DNA of 41,143 bases from Reclinomonas americana ATCC 50394. Its lineage: Eukaryota > Jakobida > Jakobea > Jakobida. Positions 1 through 25,812 of this stretch are shown here, in pieces. Location: contig PS015032.1 in the NCBI GenBank assembly GCA_048213135.1, positions 234,709 to 275,851 on the forward strand, read 5' to 3'. Under the pieces are notes generated by a model. That model was not told the DNA's origin. It saw only the letters and a list, made by a program, of their open reading frames with translations, and made no database searches. Position 1 is the first letter of the stretch; the number at the start of each line of letters is the position of its first letter. The position numbers and the translations under genes are program-made.

Positions 1-513
1 CTCTTCCTCTTTTTCTCGTCTTCTTGTTTCTTCTCGTCCCCCTTTATCTCTCTGTCTCGCGCGGTAGTCTCTCCCTCTTTCTTCCTCTCTTCCTCGTCCT
101 CTTCCTTGATCACCTAGTTTTCTTGTTCTCTCTCTTCTCCCTTTATGCCTGTGTCTCTCACTGTGGTCGCTCTTCTTCTTCTCTACCTCTTTCTTCTTGT
201 GTTTGCATGCCTCGCGCACTGTTGTCCTCCTCTTTCTCCTCCTCTTTTTACCTGTCTGCCTTCTCCTCCTCCTCCTTCTCTTCCCCTTTCATTCTCCCCC
301 TTTCCCCCTGCTCCTTTTTGTCTGCCTTCTCCTCCTCCTTCTTCTCTTCCCCTTCCATTCTCCCCCTTTCCCCCTCCTCTTTTTTCCTGTCTGTTTTTCT
401 TCCTCCTTCTTCTTCTCTTCCTTTCCCCCTCCCTCCCCTTCCACTTTCCCCTTCCCTGCCCTCCTCTTCCCCTTTCCTCCCCCTTCGCCCTTCCCCTCAA
501 CATGATGATGCAG

Positions 514-639
514 GAATTCGGAGCGCCTCCCACCCCCGAACATGTAGACGAATACCCGGCGGTGCCACTGGAGCCACCAGAGAGCGCCCGCGAGCCACCC
601 AAGCGTGTGCCACTCGACCAGCTCGTACTCGACGAATGA
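514..639 (+). CDS. C-terminal exon of an unidentified gene (5' part outside the window)
   Basis: A long pyrimidine tract (about 230-500) ends at a CAG acceptor at 511-513. The open frame that follows encodes about 41 residues rich in Pro and Glu (EFGAPPTPEHVDEYPAVPLE at its start, then a QLVLDE C-terminus) and stops at TGA 637-639. The sharp change from CT-rich sequence to balanced codon use and the acceptor context support a real last exon. An ATG lies at 502 just upstream, but it sits in the branch-point/acceptor zone, so a splice is the better reading. I do not recognise the family; the visible part looks like a disordered acidic/proline tail. Confidence 0.55.
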   Translation, partial: EFGAPPTPEHVDEYPAVPLEPPESAREPPKRVPLDQLVLDE

Positions 640-666
640 GTACTGTCTGTGTGTAATAGTACGTTA

Positions 667-809
667 GTACAAGTAGAATCAATTGCAAGCGATGCATCAT
701 GGTTCGAGAGCGCACTCTGCTTCTCGCTGCAGGTAAGATATCGAAGCAGTTCGAACACAGCAACAGTCTTTCGTGTGTTGGGTTGTCTCCCTTCTCACTC
801 TTCTCTCTC

Positions 810-849
<40 letters not shown>

Positions 850-1560
850 CTGCGTTCTCCTTGTAGTGTCCTCTTTGTTTTTGATCGCCTCCTCTCGCAC
901 TCACCTTTCCCTTCCTCTTCGATGCACGGCTGGAGAGCCACTGCGAGCGCAGTTCACGATACTCACCTGCAGCTCTATGTTTCTCTTCGCAAGCAGCCAT
1001 CGGCGGACAAGGCGCACAGAAGCAATTCGAACGCAAGCACTTGCCGCACTGTTTGCTTTGTCTCTCCCTCTTTTTTTGGTCGCCTCCTCTCGCAGTCACC
1101 GTTCCCTCTCTTTAGGTATGGTTCTAGAGCCACCATGTGCTCAGCGCACTCTTCTTCTCTTCGCAAGCCAGACAAGATATCGAAGCAATTCGCACAGAAG
1201 CATAATGCACTTCCCTCGTTTTGTTTCGTATCACCCTTCCTCACCTTCCTCCTGCTTCCCTCCCTGCTGCTCTCTCTATCTCTCTCCCTCCCTCCCTCCC
1301 TCTCTTTCTCTCTGACTCTCTCTTTCTCTACAATACGTCTTGCACGAACTCGAACTCGTGTCCTCTTTGTTTTGATCGCCTTCTCTCGCAGTCACCTTTT
1401 CCTTCCTCTTCGATGCACGGCTGGAGAGCCACTACGAGCGCAGTTCACGACACTCACCTTGCCGTGCTGTGCTTCTCTTCGCAAGCCAGCCACCAGCAAG
1501 ATATCGAAGCAGTTCGAACACAAGCACTTGACACACTTCGTTTGCTTTGTCTCTTCACCC
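667..1560. repeat. Degenerate tandem repeat array in the 3' flank of the first gene
   Basis: Four diverged copies of a roughly 190-bp unit lie at about 667-790 (partial), 881-1070, 1079-1245 and 1372-1560. Shared words include CTCTCGCAGTCACC, GATGCACGGCTGGAGAGCC, CTTCTCTTCGCAAGC and GATATCGAAGCAGTTCGAAC. (CT)n microsatellites separate the copies. No conserved reading frame runs through them. The array begins about 30 bp after the stop codon at 639. Confidence 0.75.
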
Positions 1561-1589
1561 CCTACATCCCTCCCTCCCGCCCTCCCCTC

Positions 1590-1612
1590 CCCACCTGCCT
1601 CTCTCTCTCTCT

Positions 1613-1649
<37 letters not shown>

Positions 1650-1761
1650 NNNNNNNNNNNNNNNNNNNNNNNNNNNNNNNNNNNNNNNNNNNNNNNNNNN
1701 NNNNNNNNNNNNNNNNNNNNNNNNNNNNNNNNNNNNNNNCCCTCCTCTCTCCCTCCTCCTC

Positions 1762-1800
<39 letters not shown>
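1590..1800. repeat. (CT)n microsatellite interrupted by a 90-N gap
   Basis: A (CT)n tract runs into N at 1650-1739 and resumes as CCT/CT repeats to 1800. The tract is the likely reason for the assembly break. A (CTC)n run follows at about 1855-1945, within the probable 5' leader of the next gene. Confidence 0.9.
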
Positions 1801-1805
<5 letters not shown>

Positions 1806-2026
1806 ACATATTGACGGAATCGGACACCAGCAATCGACGTATCTGCTTCGAATTCCTCCTCCTCCTCCTCCTCCTCCTCCTCCTCCTCCTCCTCTCCTCC
1901 TCCTCCTCCTTCCCCTCCTCCTTCTCCTTCTCCTCCTCCCTCTCCTCTTCTTCCTTCTGGGTTCGATGGACCAAATCGACATCGACCACATCAACACGTC
2001 ACACGCGCGCGAGAACACGAAGAAAG

Positions 2027-3400
2027 ATGAGCGCCCGCCCTCAGCGCACCCGGCGCGTGCCGTCGCGCTACGCCACCACGCCCGTCAAGCAGGAACCAGA
2101 CGCCGACTACAAGCAGGAAGAAGAAGACGAAGACGAGGAAGAGGAAGAGAAGAAGCCGAAACGACGCAGCACACGCTCGAGCACACGCAAGAGCAACGAG
2201 CATCAACAACCTCCTCCACAACAACAACAACTGGCAGTCGCGCTGGCCACTTTACCACCTCTGCCCCCTGTGTTGGCGCCCTTGCCACCTCTTCTCCCCT
2301 CGGCGCCCTTGCCCTTCTTACTGCCTCTCCCGCCTCTCCCCGCCAACCTCCCACCTCTGCCTCCACTGCCCTCAGAGACGCGAGAGGTGAAGCAGGAGGA
2401 GCAGGAGGAGGAGGAGGCGAGTGAGTACGAGGCAGAGGAGGTGGAGGAGAAGCCGATGAAGAAGCCGAAGAAGATCCCGCGCGGCAAGCTGGTCAAGCCT
2501 CTCACTCTCCACCAGCAGCTCTCCGCGCAGCTGCTGGTGCAGATGACTGAGCTTCTGCAGCAGCAGCCGCCTCCTCCTCCTCTGCCAGCAGCAGTAATGA
2601 CTCCAGCTGAGCGCATGCAGGCGACTCTGCAGCAGGCACAGGTGCAGCTGATGCACACGTTGCAGCAGCGCATCGCGCAGGCGCAGGAGCAGCAGGTGTT
2701 GTTGCAGCAGCAGCAGCTCGTGGAGGGAGGAGGCGCAGGGCGAGGCGGAAGGCGACGCAAGAAGACGCTGGGCATGGACGGGCTGGCGATCGGGCTCGAC
2801 GTGTGGCGCATCATTGTGGAGATGATGAGCGACGATGTGATTATGGTGGCGCGTCTGTATCGCGTCTGTCGCCAGTTCCAGTCGCTGGTCAAGTGGGATG
2901 AGCTGCTGAAGGAGGCGTGGGATCGCCCGCAGGCGACGCAGCATCCGCGACAGCTGCTGGCGGCGCTCGAGAGCGGCATTGTGTGCAGCGATTGCCCGGT
3001 GACCCCGGCAATGTCGACCGTGGCCGAGTTCGAGTCCGCCAGTCATCGCTGTGGCAGGTGTCGCGAGGGCATCTCGAAGACCGCCGCCAAGGAGGAGTGG
3101 CATATCACGGATCGCTACTTGCCGGCCAAGAAGGGCTGGCGTGAGAGCTACAAGCTGCCGTGGCCGTACCGTGGCTACGGTACGTGCACGCGGTACCGCC
3201 GGCGGGATGTGCGCATTGCGGCGGCGAATGCGCATGGAGGGTCGCTGACGCGCCACTATGAGCGGATCGACACCAAGAGGGAGCGCAAGGCGGAGAGGGC
3301 GCGTGAGAAGCGCCAGCGGGAGGAGGAGGAGTATGCGCGGCGGCGTGCGGAGACCGCGCTGTACTTGTCCGCGCCGTCGACGGCGTCGGCCTCCCAGTGA
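2027..3400 (+). CDS. F-box-like protein with an XPA-like zinc domain
   Basis: Single exon, 457 residues, ATG 2027, TGA 3398-3400. Residues 1-75 are basic/acidic with two sumoylation-type VKQE motifs. A proline/leucine-rich stretch follows (about 78-120), then KKPKKIPRGK and a Gln-rich helical segment (about 165-235). Residues about 250-300 (LDVWRIIVEMMSDDVIMVAR, then LYRVCRQFQSLVKWDELLK) have the pattern of an F-box helix bundle. Residues 320-345 hold a CX2CX18CX2C cluster (C320, C323, C342, C345), followed directly by ISKTAAKEEWHITDRYL. This matches the zinc finger and the ITKTEAKQEYLL region of XPA, the nucleotide-excision-repair damage verifier, whose spacing is CX2CX17CX2C. The C-terminus is a long Arg/Glu/Lys helix, as in XPA. 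Inference: a nuclear substrate adaptor that binds DNA or DNA-repair partners. The fold calls are from pattern only; the zinc domain is surer than the F-box. Confidence 0.75.
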   Translation: MSARPQRTRRVPSRYATTPVKQEPDADYKQEEEDEDEEEEEKKPKRRSTRSSTRKSNEHQQPPPQQQQLAVALATLPPLPPVLAPLPPLLPSAPLPFLLPLPPLPANLPPLPPLPSETREVKQEEQEEEEASEYEAEEVEEKPMKKPKKIPRGKLVKPLTLHQQLSAQLLVQMTELLQQQPPPPPLPAAVMTPAERMQATLQQAQVQLMHTLQQRIAQAQEQQVLLQQQQLVEGGGAGRGGRRRKKTLGMDGLAIGLDVWRIIVEMMSDDVIMVARLYRVCRQFQSLVKWDELLKEAWDRPQATQHPRQLLAALESGIVCSDCPVTPAMSTVAEFESASHRCGRCREGISKTAAKEEWHITDRYLPAKKGWRESYKLPWPYRGYGTCTRYRRRDVRIAAANAHGGSLTRHYERIDTKRERKAERAREKRQREEEEYARRRAETALYLSAPSTASASQ

Positions 3401-3473
3401 GAGGGGAAAGGGGGAAACGGGGGAGGGGGAGGGAGGAGGGGGGAGAAGGGAGAAGGGGGAAGGGGGGAAAGGG

Positions 3474-3840
3474 AGTGGTAGTCCGCAGCGCGAATGCAAT
3501 GCTTTGCTGGCGGCGGGCAATGTGTATGAGAAGAGACAGTGAATGAGAAATGAATGAGTTGAATGAGTTGAAACATAAGAGGGAAGGGAGAAAGGGGGGA
3601 AGGGAGGAGAGTGGTGGTCTGCAGCGCGAATGCAATGCTTTGCTGGCGGCTGGGCCGGTTTGCAAGAGGAGATGGTGAGAGAGAAATGAATGAGTTGAAT
3701 GAGTTCAGGCATAAGAGGGAAGGGAGGAGATTTATGGAAGTGGAGCAATGGTCCGCAGGGCGAATACAATGCTCTGCTGGCGGCCGGTGTACACGAAGAG
3801 ACAGTGAATGAGAAATGAATGAGCTGAGCCAAGTGCACGG
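3474..3840. repeat. About 136-bp tandem repeat downstream of the F-box/XPA gene
   Basis: About 2.7 copies starting near 3474, 3610 and 3746. Each contains GCGAATGCAATGCTTTGCTG, a purine-rich stretch and GAAATGAATGAGTTGAATGAG. It begins about 75 bp after the stop codon at 3400, so it probably lies in the 3' UTR or just beyond. No conserved frame. Confidence 0.85.
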
Positions 3841-4964
3841 CGATCTGGTCGTGGAGAAACGCAGGTGGATGCTGATCACAGTCTCATTAATCAGGGCGCC
3901 GGCATCACTTCTCCTCGTTTCATGGCTTTCAGCTTCCGCTCAATCTGTTGCAAAGTGTCCATGTCTCCACTTCCAGAGTTCCCTCATCTTAGTTTCCCGT
4001 CCCCAGCACGGCCGTCCTCTCTTGCATTACCTATCTTCTTCTCGCCTTTCTCTCTCTCTCTTTCTTTCTTCCTTTCTCTCCCTCTTTCTCTCATTGATCT
4101 CCGCCTCTCTTTCATCATCCCGAGTCTTATTTCTGATCTCGTGTCCTCCATTCCATCGTTTCCCGCCTGCCGTCAGTCTCCTGCATCATCCATTCTCCAT
4201 ACCTGATTCTCTGCTGTTTGCGCCACCTTTCCTTTCCCTTCTAGTCGACACTCGCCTCTCGATTCCTCTCATCACCCGCGCTAACTTCTCCTTTTCTTCT
4301 CCTCTATTCACAACCTGCAATCATTCTTCTCCTCACTGCCATATCTCTCATGGATCTGTGCTCCCTTCCATCGCTCTGAGTCCCCTCTCCTCCTTCCTTT
4401 GTTTGCCTGTAAAGTCCTTCGTCATTCTTACCCTCGCTGGTCTCACCAATCTTTTTGTGGCCCATTCTCTGTTCTCCTCACTCTCTTGTCCGCATAATGC
4501 TGTCCCTCATATGTGCTCCTTCACATGGCTAAGTTACCTCCCTGCTTCTTCTAAATCGCCCTCTCCCCGCCTTTCTCCCTCGCCACCTCCTTCCTTTCTC
4601 TCATCACCCTTCCTTCACCATGAGCCTCTCCTGTCCTCCTTTCATCGATAACCTGCAATCATTTTTCTCCTCACTGCCATATTCCTCGTCGATCTGTGCC
4701 TCATTTCTCTTCCTGTCATCACCCTGAGTCCCCTCTCCTCCTTTCATTGTTTGCCAGTAAAGTCCTTCGTCATTCTTACCCTCGCTGGCCTCACACTCTC
4801 TTTCGAGACTCATTCTCTTCCCCTCACCCTCCTGTCCTCATCGTGCTATCACTTGTTAATCTGCGCTGTCCCTTCTCTCATCTCCCATCCTTTCCCCCCT
4901 TCCCCTTTCCTTTCCTCATTCCAGCCTTGTCTTTACACACACAGCCCTTTCCCCCTCCAGTCCG
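3841..4964. other. Convergent intergenic region, CT-rich, with a 340-350-bp duplication
   Basis: This lies between the 3' ends of the F-box/XPA gene (plus) and the CHMP5 gene (minus). It is mostly pyrimidine-rich. About 140 bp at 4312-4446 recurs at 4650-4795 (shared AACCTGCAATCATT, TCTCCTCACTGCCATAT, CTGAGTCCCCTCTCC and AAAGTCCTTCGTCATTCTTA). A long plus-strand open frame here (3815-4651) is only the Ser/Leu/Pro translation of the CT tract. The stretch 3840-3995 is not low-complexity and is discussed among the findings. Confidence 0.7.
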
Positions 4965-7618
<2,654 letters not shown>

Positions 7619-7859
7619 TTGTCTCCCACTCTCTCGCGCACTCACTCACTCAAAAGGTTTCGTTGTGATCCGCGACGTTTTGGTGTCCTGTAGACACTGT
7701 GAGAGCTTTGTTAGACTTCGTGTTCCCGCGCCTTTTACAGCCTGCTGATGCAGGCGAACGGGTGCTTGCAGTAGGAATATGATACAACGCTCGAGAAACA
7801 CAACTGGATTGGGGTGCAAGCGTCCAAACTTGTCGACCTCTAAACGAACTTCGCAAGCA
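7619..7859. promoter_or_regulatory. Presumed CHMP5 upstream region
   Basis: About 240 bp between the CHMP5 start codon (7618, minus strand) and the hairpin array, and therefore the likely promoter of CHMP5. Sequence complexity is normal. I see no TATA box or other clear element. Confidence 0.35.
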
Positions 7860-8577
7860 CAGCAACTCGAGTTGCTGAGATCAAATACAATCATTCTCAA
7901 GTCGAGAAACCTCTAGGTGTCACCCTCCACTGCCTCTGCAACACACACCACGCACTGCCGCCTTCGCGCTTCTAATACAGCAACTCGCGAATGCAGTCAT
8001 TCTCAAGTGCAAAAGCCACTAACTGTCACGCTCTACTGCCTCTGCAACGCACACCACGCACTGCCCCCTTCATGCTTCTTTACAGCAACTCGCTATCGCG
8101 AGTTGCTGAGATCAAATACAATCATACTCAAGCACACAAACCGCTAGCAGTCACCCTCTACTGCCTCTACAACGCACATCGCCCATTGACACCTTCATGA
8201 CTCTCATACAGCAACTCGCTTCGCGAGCTGCTGAAATCAAAAACAATCATACTCAAGCACACAAACCTGTTGCTGTCACCCTCTGCTGCCTCTGCAACGC
8301 ACACCACGCACTGTCACCTTCATGCTACTCATACAGCAACTCGTGAGATCAAAGGCAGTCATACACACGGACACAAACTTCTAGCTGTCACCCTCTACTG
8401 CAACTGCAACGCACACCACACACTGCCCCCTTCATGCTTCTCGTACAGCAACTCGCTTCGCGAGTTGGTGAGATCAAATGCAATCATTCTCAAGTGCACA
8501 AGCCTCTTGCTATCACCCTCTACACGTACTGCCCCCTTCATGCTACTCATACAGCAACTCGCTATCGCGAGTTGCTG
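7860..8577. repeat. Hairpin-bearing tandem repeat array (7 units of 105-126 bp)
   Basis: Each unit begins with an inverted repeat with arms CAGCAACTCGC / GCGAGTTGCTG. Positions: 7860-7877 (18-bp perfect palindrome), 7978 (one arm lost), 8083-8108, 8209-8233, 8334 (one arm lost), 8446-8470 and 8552-8577. Loops are TATC or TTC on the plus strand; the TTC form reads GCGAAGC at the tip on the minus strand. Between the hairpins the units share GAGATCAAATACAATCAT, CTGTCACCCTCTACTGCCTC, CAACGCACACCACGCACTG and CCTTCATGCTTCTCATA. The array starts 80 bp beyond the eIF5B stop codon and ends about 240 bp before the CHMP5 start. Confidence 0.9.
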
Positions 8578-8657
8578 AGCTCAGATACTCAACTAGACGA
8601 AATGTATTGTGGTGCTGATTGCATGAATAGACATGAAAGAGGCGAATGCGGAGATGT

Positions 8658-18981
<10,324 letters not shown>

Positions 18982-19378
18982 TGCGATTGATTGGTGTGAT
19001 TTGGGACAGGTGAGGGGACAAGTGGATCGTCGTCGACGTTGGATGGATCGCTGCTGTGGGGGAAGGGCTGTGGTGTTCGTGAACGTCTTATTTGCTGCTA
19101 CCTCTGAGCGCCGGCAAGAAAAGCATTTCGAGTTACTTCGACTTTGCAAAGGCTGCATTCGCCAAGCCTCAGTGTAACTGCAAGCACCGAGGGACCCGGA
19201 AGAGCAAATCCTCCGCGTTGCTTGCGATCCACTCCAGAGGTTGCATTCGTCCATGCATGAACCAGTCCGAGAATCCAACAGGCTCATTCGCCATGCTCGG
19301 CTTCCACGAGTCGACGTTCCGCCGTCATCGACCTGGCTGCCATTTCCTTCCCTCCTTCCTCCTTCTCCTCTTCCGCAT
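18982..19378. promoter_or_regulatory. Intergenic region between the kinase stop and the eIF5B start
   Basis: This 397-bp region must hold the 3' UTR of the sugar kinase and the promoter and leader of eIF5B, both read from the minus strand. Three short related words (GGCTGCATTCGCCAAGC, GGTTGCATTCGTCCATGC, GGCTCATTCGCCATGC) lie at about 19150-19300. I see no TATA box. Confidence 0.4.
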
Positions 19379-21327
19379 TCAAGGCACCCACACTCCCGAC
19401 GCCACCTGCTCGGCCACCGCGTCAACCAGCTGCTGCCGATCCCGCGCAATCCCATTCCTCGCGCCGCGCTCGGTGCACACCATGCCTCCGGCCGCGGTGG
19501 CCAGGCGGATCATCGATGGCAGACGCGTGCACACCTCACTCGCGTCGCACGGACACGTGGCCAGTTCGGCGGCCAGCGCGCCGTGAAAGGCGTCGCCGGC
19601 GCCCGTGCTATCCAACACAACTGGCAGGCGCATGGGCGGGTAGTGGCGCAGCGTGTCGGGTTCGGCGGCGATCCACGCCACACTCCCGAGACCACCGCAC
19701 GTGGCCATGACGGAGATGGAGGAGACTGCCGACGTGCGCTGCAGCTCGTCCACCAGCTGATTCAGTGCCTGTGTTGCAGCCTCGAGGCGACTGTGAGGAG
19801 CAGTGGCTCGCGCCTCACCGCCCTCAGCTGATAATCGTCGCTCGACAGATGCTGGAGGGAGATGCTCGGCGGCGGCCAGCACAAAGGGTTCGGAGCACAC
19901 GACGTGCTGGCAGTGGCGTGCGATTTCCAGTGATCGGGGCTTCCACTGCGTGTGGCGTGAGCAGACATGAGAGTGAGAACAATTGAGTGACGTAGACGAC
20001 GCAACGCTTGCTCCCGTATCCATCACAGTGTGCACAGATGCAGCCGCCTTGAGCACGGGCAGGGCGAGGTCGGGCATGTGCGTGTCCACGAGAATGCACC
20101 GCACTTGCCCTGCAATTGCTCACCGTCACACACAGAATCTTGTGCGCTTCTCGGTAGAACTCACCTGCCTCCACGGTCTCCACCACACGACGCAGAGTAT
20201 CGTGCTGTCGCTCCACTGCCGCCTCCTCCACTGGTCGTGCGTAGTGAACAATCGACCGCGTGCCGTCGGGCTTGGCGTAGATTGAACTCACTGGCATGCG
20301 CCATGACTCGTCTGCAATTTGTCGACAGGTGAGACAGGGAGGGAGAGACGGAAACGAGGGTGATGCCAGCGACGTACCGTGGCACAGCAAGTCACAATGC
20401 ACACCAAAAGCCTCCAGCTCGCGATGATGTGCCTCGGCGAATGTGTCGCGTGGCGTACCGCCGAACAGCTGCGCACGATTGAGTGGTTGCGACAGAGAGT
20501 GTGGGGAGTGAGACGAAACTGTGAAGAGTGAGACTGATCCTTTCTCCGACAGCAATCGAGAGGCGGTCACCGCGGCGTTCTGTGAGGGGAGAGAGATGAG
20601 AATGAGAAGATTGCTGCTGGCAAGGAAGAGACCGCAATCGATTCAAGGGGACACTACAAGTTATAAGATGCGCAGGGAGAACGCAAAGAAGCGCGGAGTC
20701 AGCTTTCGAGAACTCAAGGGAAGACACACAAGACATGCTGAACAGAGCACGACTTCATGCCCGAGAAAGACAACAGAGAGATGCCAAAGAAGCACAGCTG
20801 CAACGAGCGCGAGGAGGCAGCAATGCGATTGTGCATTACGAATGCACGATCAAAGATCAAAGGCAGATATCAAGAGGTGCACGTATCACAACGCTCGAGG
20901 ACAGAAGCGAGAAGACCGAGAAGCACTGCTTCAAAGGGAAGGATTCGGAGAGAATACGTAGATCTCAGAGTAGTGCAAATCAGTGTTCCACAGGCCAAGG
21001 TGCACTGTTTCAGAACTGAAGGGCACGAGGACATGGCAACAGAGGCACGCGAGAAGACTCGACGATTCAAGAGAAGGCACCAGAGTGACGCGCAACAGTC
21101 GCCACTCGAGAAAGACAACTGAAGAAGGCCAAAGAACCGGTTCGGAAAGCGATGCAGGTCCGCCCTCGTCGCCTCACTAAATCTCACACTTCAGGCAGAG
21201 TGATGCGCAACAGTGACCAGTCGAGGAAGACAACTGAAGGCCAAGGAGAACAAGAAAGGAAGAACCGGTTCGGAATGTCCGCCCTCATCCTGCACTCATT
21301 CTTCCTCTTTCCCTCCCCCTCCTTCGT

Positions 21328-21405
<78 letters not shown>

Positions 21406-21540
21406 CNNNNNNNNNNNNNNNNNNNNAAGAGACGAACACGAGGACGAACGGAACGAACGAAGAAAGGAAAGAACGGTACGGTAACGTACGTCCGTCCCGT
21501 CCTACTCCTCGTCCTCCTCTCTCTTCCTCCCTCCCTTCTC

Positions 21541-21587
<47 letters not shown>

Positions 21588-21896
21588 TCACTCACTCTCT
21601 CTCTCTCTCTCACACACTCTCTTCCTTCTCTTCTTTCACTTCCTTCTCTTCCTTCTCCCCCTTCCCCTCTCCTCCTCCCCCTCCCACCCCATTCCCCCCA
21701 CGCAACAGCCGCCGGCCCACCCCCACTCTCCGTCAACACTACACACCAAACACATAAACACGACAAAAACACGACAACAACCACACCTAAAGCACACACC
21801 TTCCGCAGTGACCTTCCCATCAGTGCCCGGATGCCGAGGCACTGCAAACGACAGGTCCCACGTGGCAAGTCCAATACAAAGCACGTCGTGGTGCAT
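19379..21896 (-). CDS. PfkB/ribokinase-family carbohydrate kinase
   Basis: Seven exons, minus strand: 21800-21896, 21707-21738, 20535-20579, 20378-20468, 20165-20311, 20006-20109, 19379-19945. They total 1083 bp, an unbroken 360-residue protein. The start MHHDVLCIGLATWDLSF fits the first beta strand. The 32-bp second exon supplies the glycine signature GGGPAANAAVTASRL (about residues 38-52), and LFGGTPRDTFAE takes the place of the usual GRVGDD segment. DGTRSIVHYA is the lid/substrate strand. STGAGDAFHGAL carries the catalytic Asp (about D290) and the anion hole. The family phosphorylates sugars or nucleosides with ATP. Segments such as ILVDTHMPDLALPVLKAA and VVCSEPFVLAAAE resemble the YihV/ketohexokinase-like branch, but the substrate cannot be read from the sequence. 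It is divergent from the C2 gene, sharing a promoter. A longer donor for exon 3 (adding VSLFT) is possible. Confidence 0.9.
21079..21305. repeat. Tandem duplication in the long kinase intron
   Basis: Two copies of about 110 bp (21079-21178 and 21195-21305) share GAGTGACGCGCAACAGT, GAAAGACAACTGAAG, AGAACCGGTTCGG and GTCCGCCCTC. They lie in the 1127-bp intron 20580-21706, which also holds (CT)n tracts and a 20-N gap (21407-21426). Confidence 0.75.
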
Positions 21897-22017
21897 CAGT
21901 TGCGATGACACCAATGAAGAACGAAGAACGAGCGAGTCGCCTTTGTTGAGCGCAGTCAATCTGTCTTTCGCGCGAGTTTTTCAACTTACAAATCACTTAC
22001 TTGTGCGCGCACATATT
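21897..22017. promoter_or_regulatory. 121-bp divergent promoter, kinase / C2 gene
   Basis: This is the whole space between the two start codons (21896 minus, 22018 plus). It contains TTTCGCGC at 21966-21973, which fits the E2F/DP consensus TTTSSCGC, and an AT-rich run just before the C2 ATG. The same octamer occurs in the other divergent promoter of this window. Confidence 0.6.
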
Positions 22018-25667
<3,650 letters not shown>

Positions 25668-25812
25668 GACCGTGGCACTTGAGTGTGTGTCCAGCCTGGG
25701 TCTATTTCTCCTCTTGCCCCAAATCTTCTGTGCCCTCTCGCCGCTGTGTTCAACAATGCACGGACGTCCACCGTTTTTTCTACGCATCTTTGGTCTTCAA
25801 TTCGTTTTTTCT
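25668..25812. terminator. Convergent 3' ends of the C2 gene and NUP133
   Basis: Only 145 bp separate the two stop codons (25667 plus, 25813 minus), so both 3' UTRs and poly(A) sites must overlap here. I see no canonical AATAAA. T-rich runs lie at 25771-25812. Confidence 0.45.

Noticed and set aside
24-656. Long open frames in CT-rich sequence at the left end
   Set aside because: They are Ser/Leu/Pro translations of microsatellite and polypyrimidine intron sequence, open on several frames and both strands. Only the segment after the acceptor at 513 looks coding.
3815-4651. 278-codon plus-strand open frame
   Set aside because: It is Ser/Leu/Pro-rich low-complexity translation of a CT-rich spacer, with a duplicated segment and no recognisable domain.
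7646-7900. 84-codon minus-strand open frame upstream of CHMP5
   Set aside because: It has no recognisable domain, runs into the repeat array, and is better read as promoter sequence.
7860-8577. CRISPR-like array
   Set aside because: The spacers are themselves homologous to each other, the repeat is the hairpin plus most of the unit, and the genome is eukaryotic.
19092-19586. Plus-strand open frame with a PIP-box-like KSISSYF motif
   Set aside because: It overlaps the kinase 3' UTR and last exon in antisense, has no domain and no splice support.
20392-21187. Possible kinase exon within the long intron
   Set aside because: The missing glycine-signature exon was found at 21707-21738 (VLTESGGGPAA) and fits both phases, so no further exon is needed.
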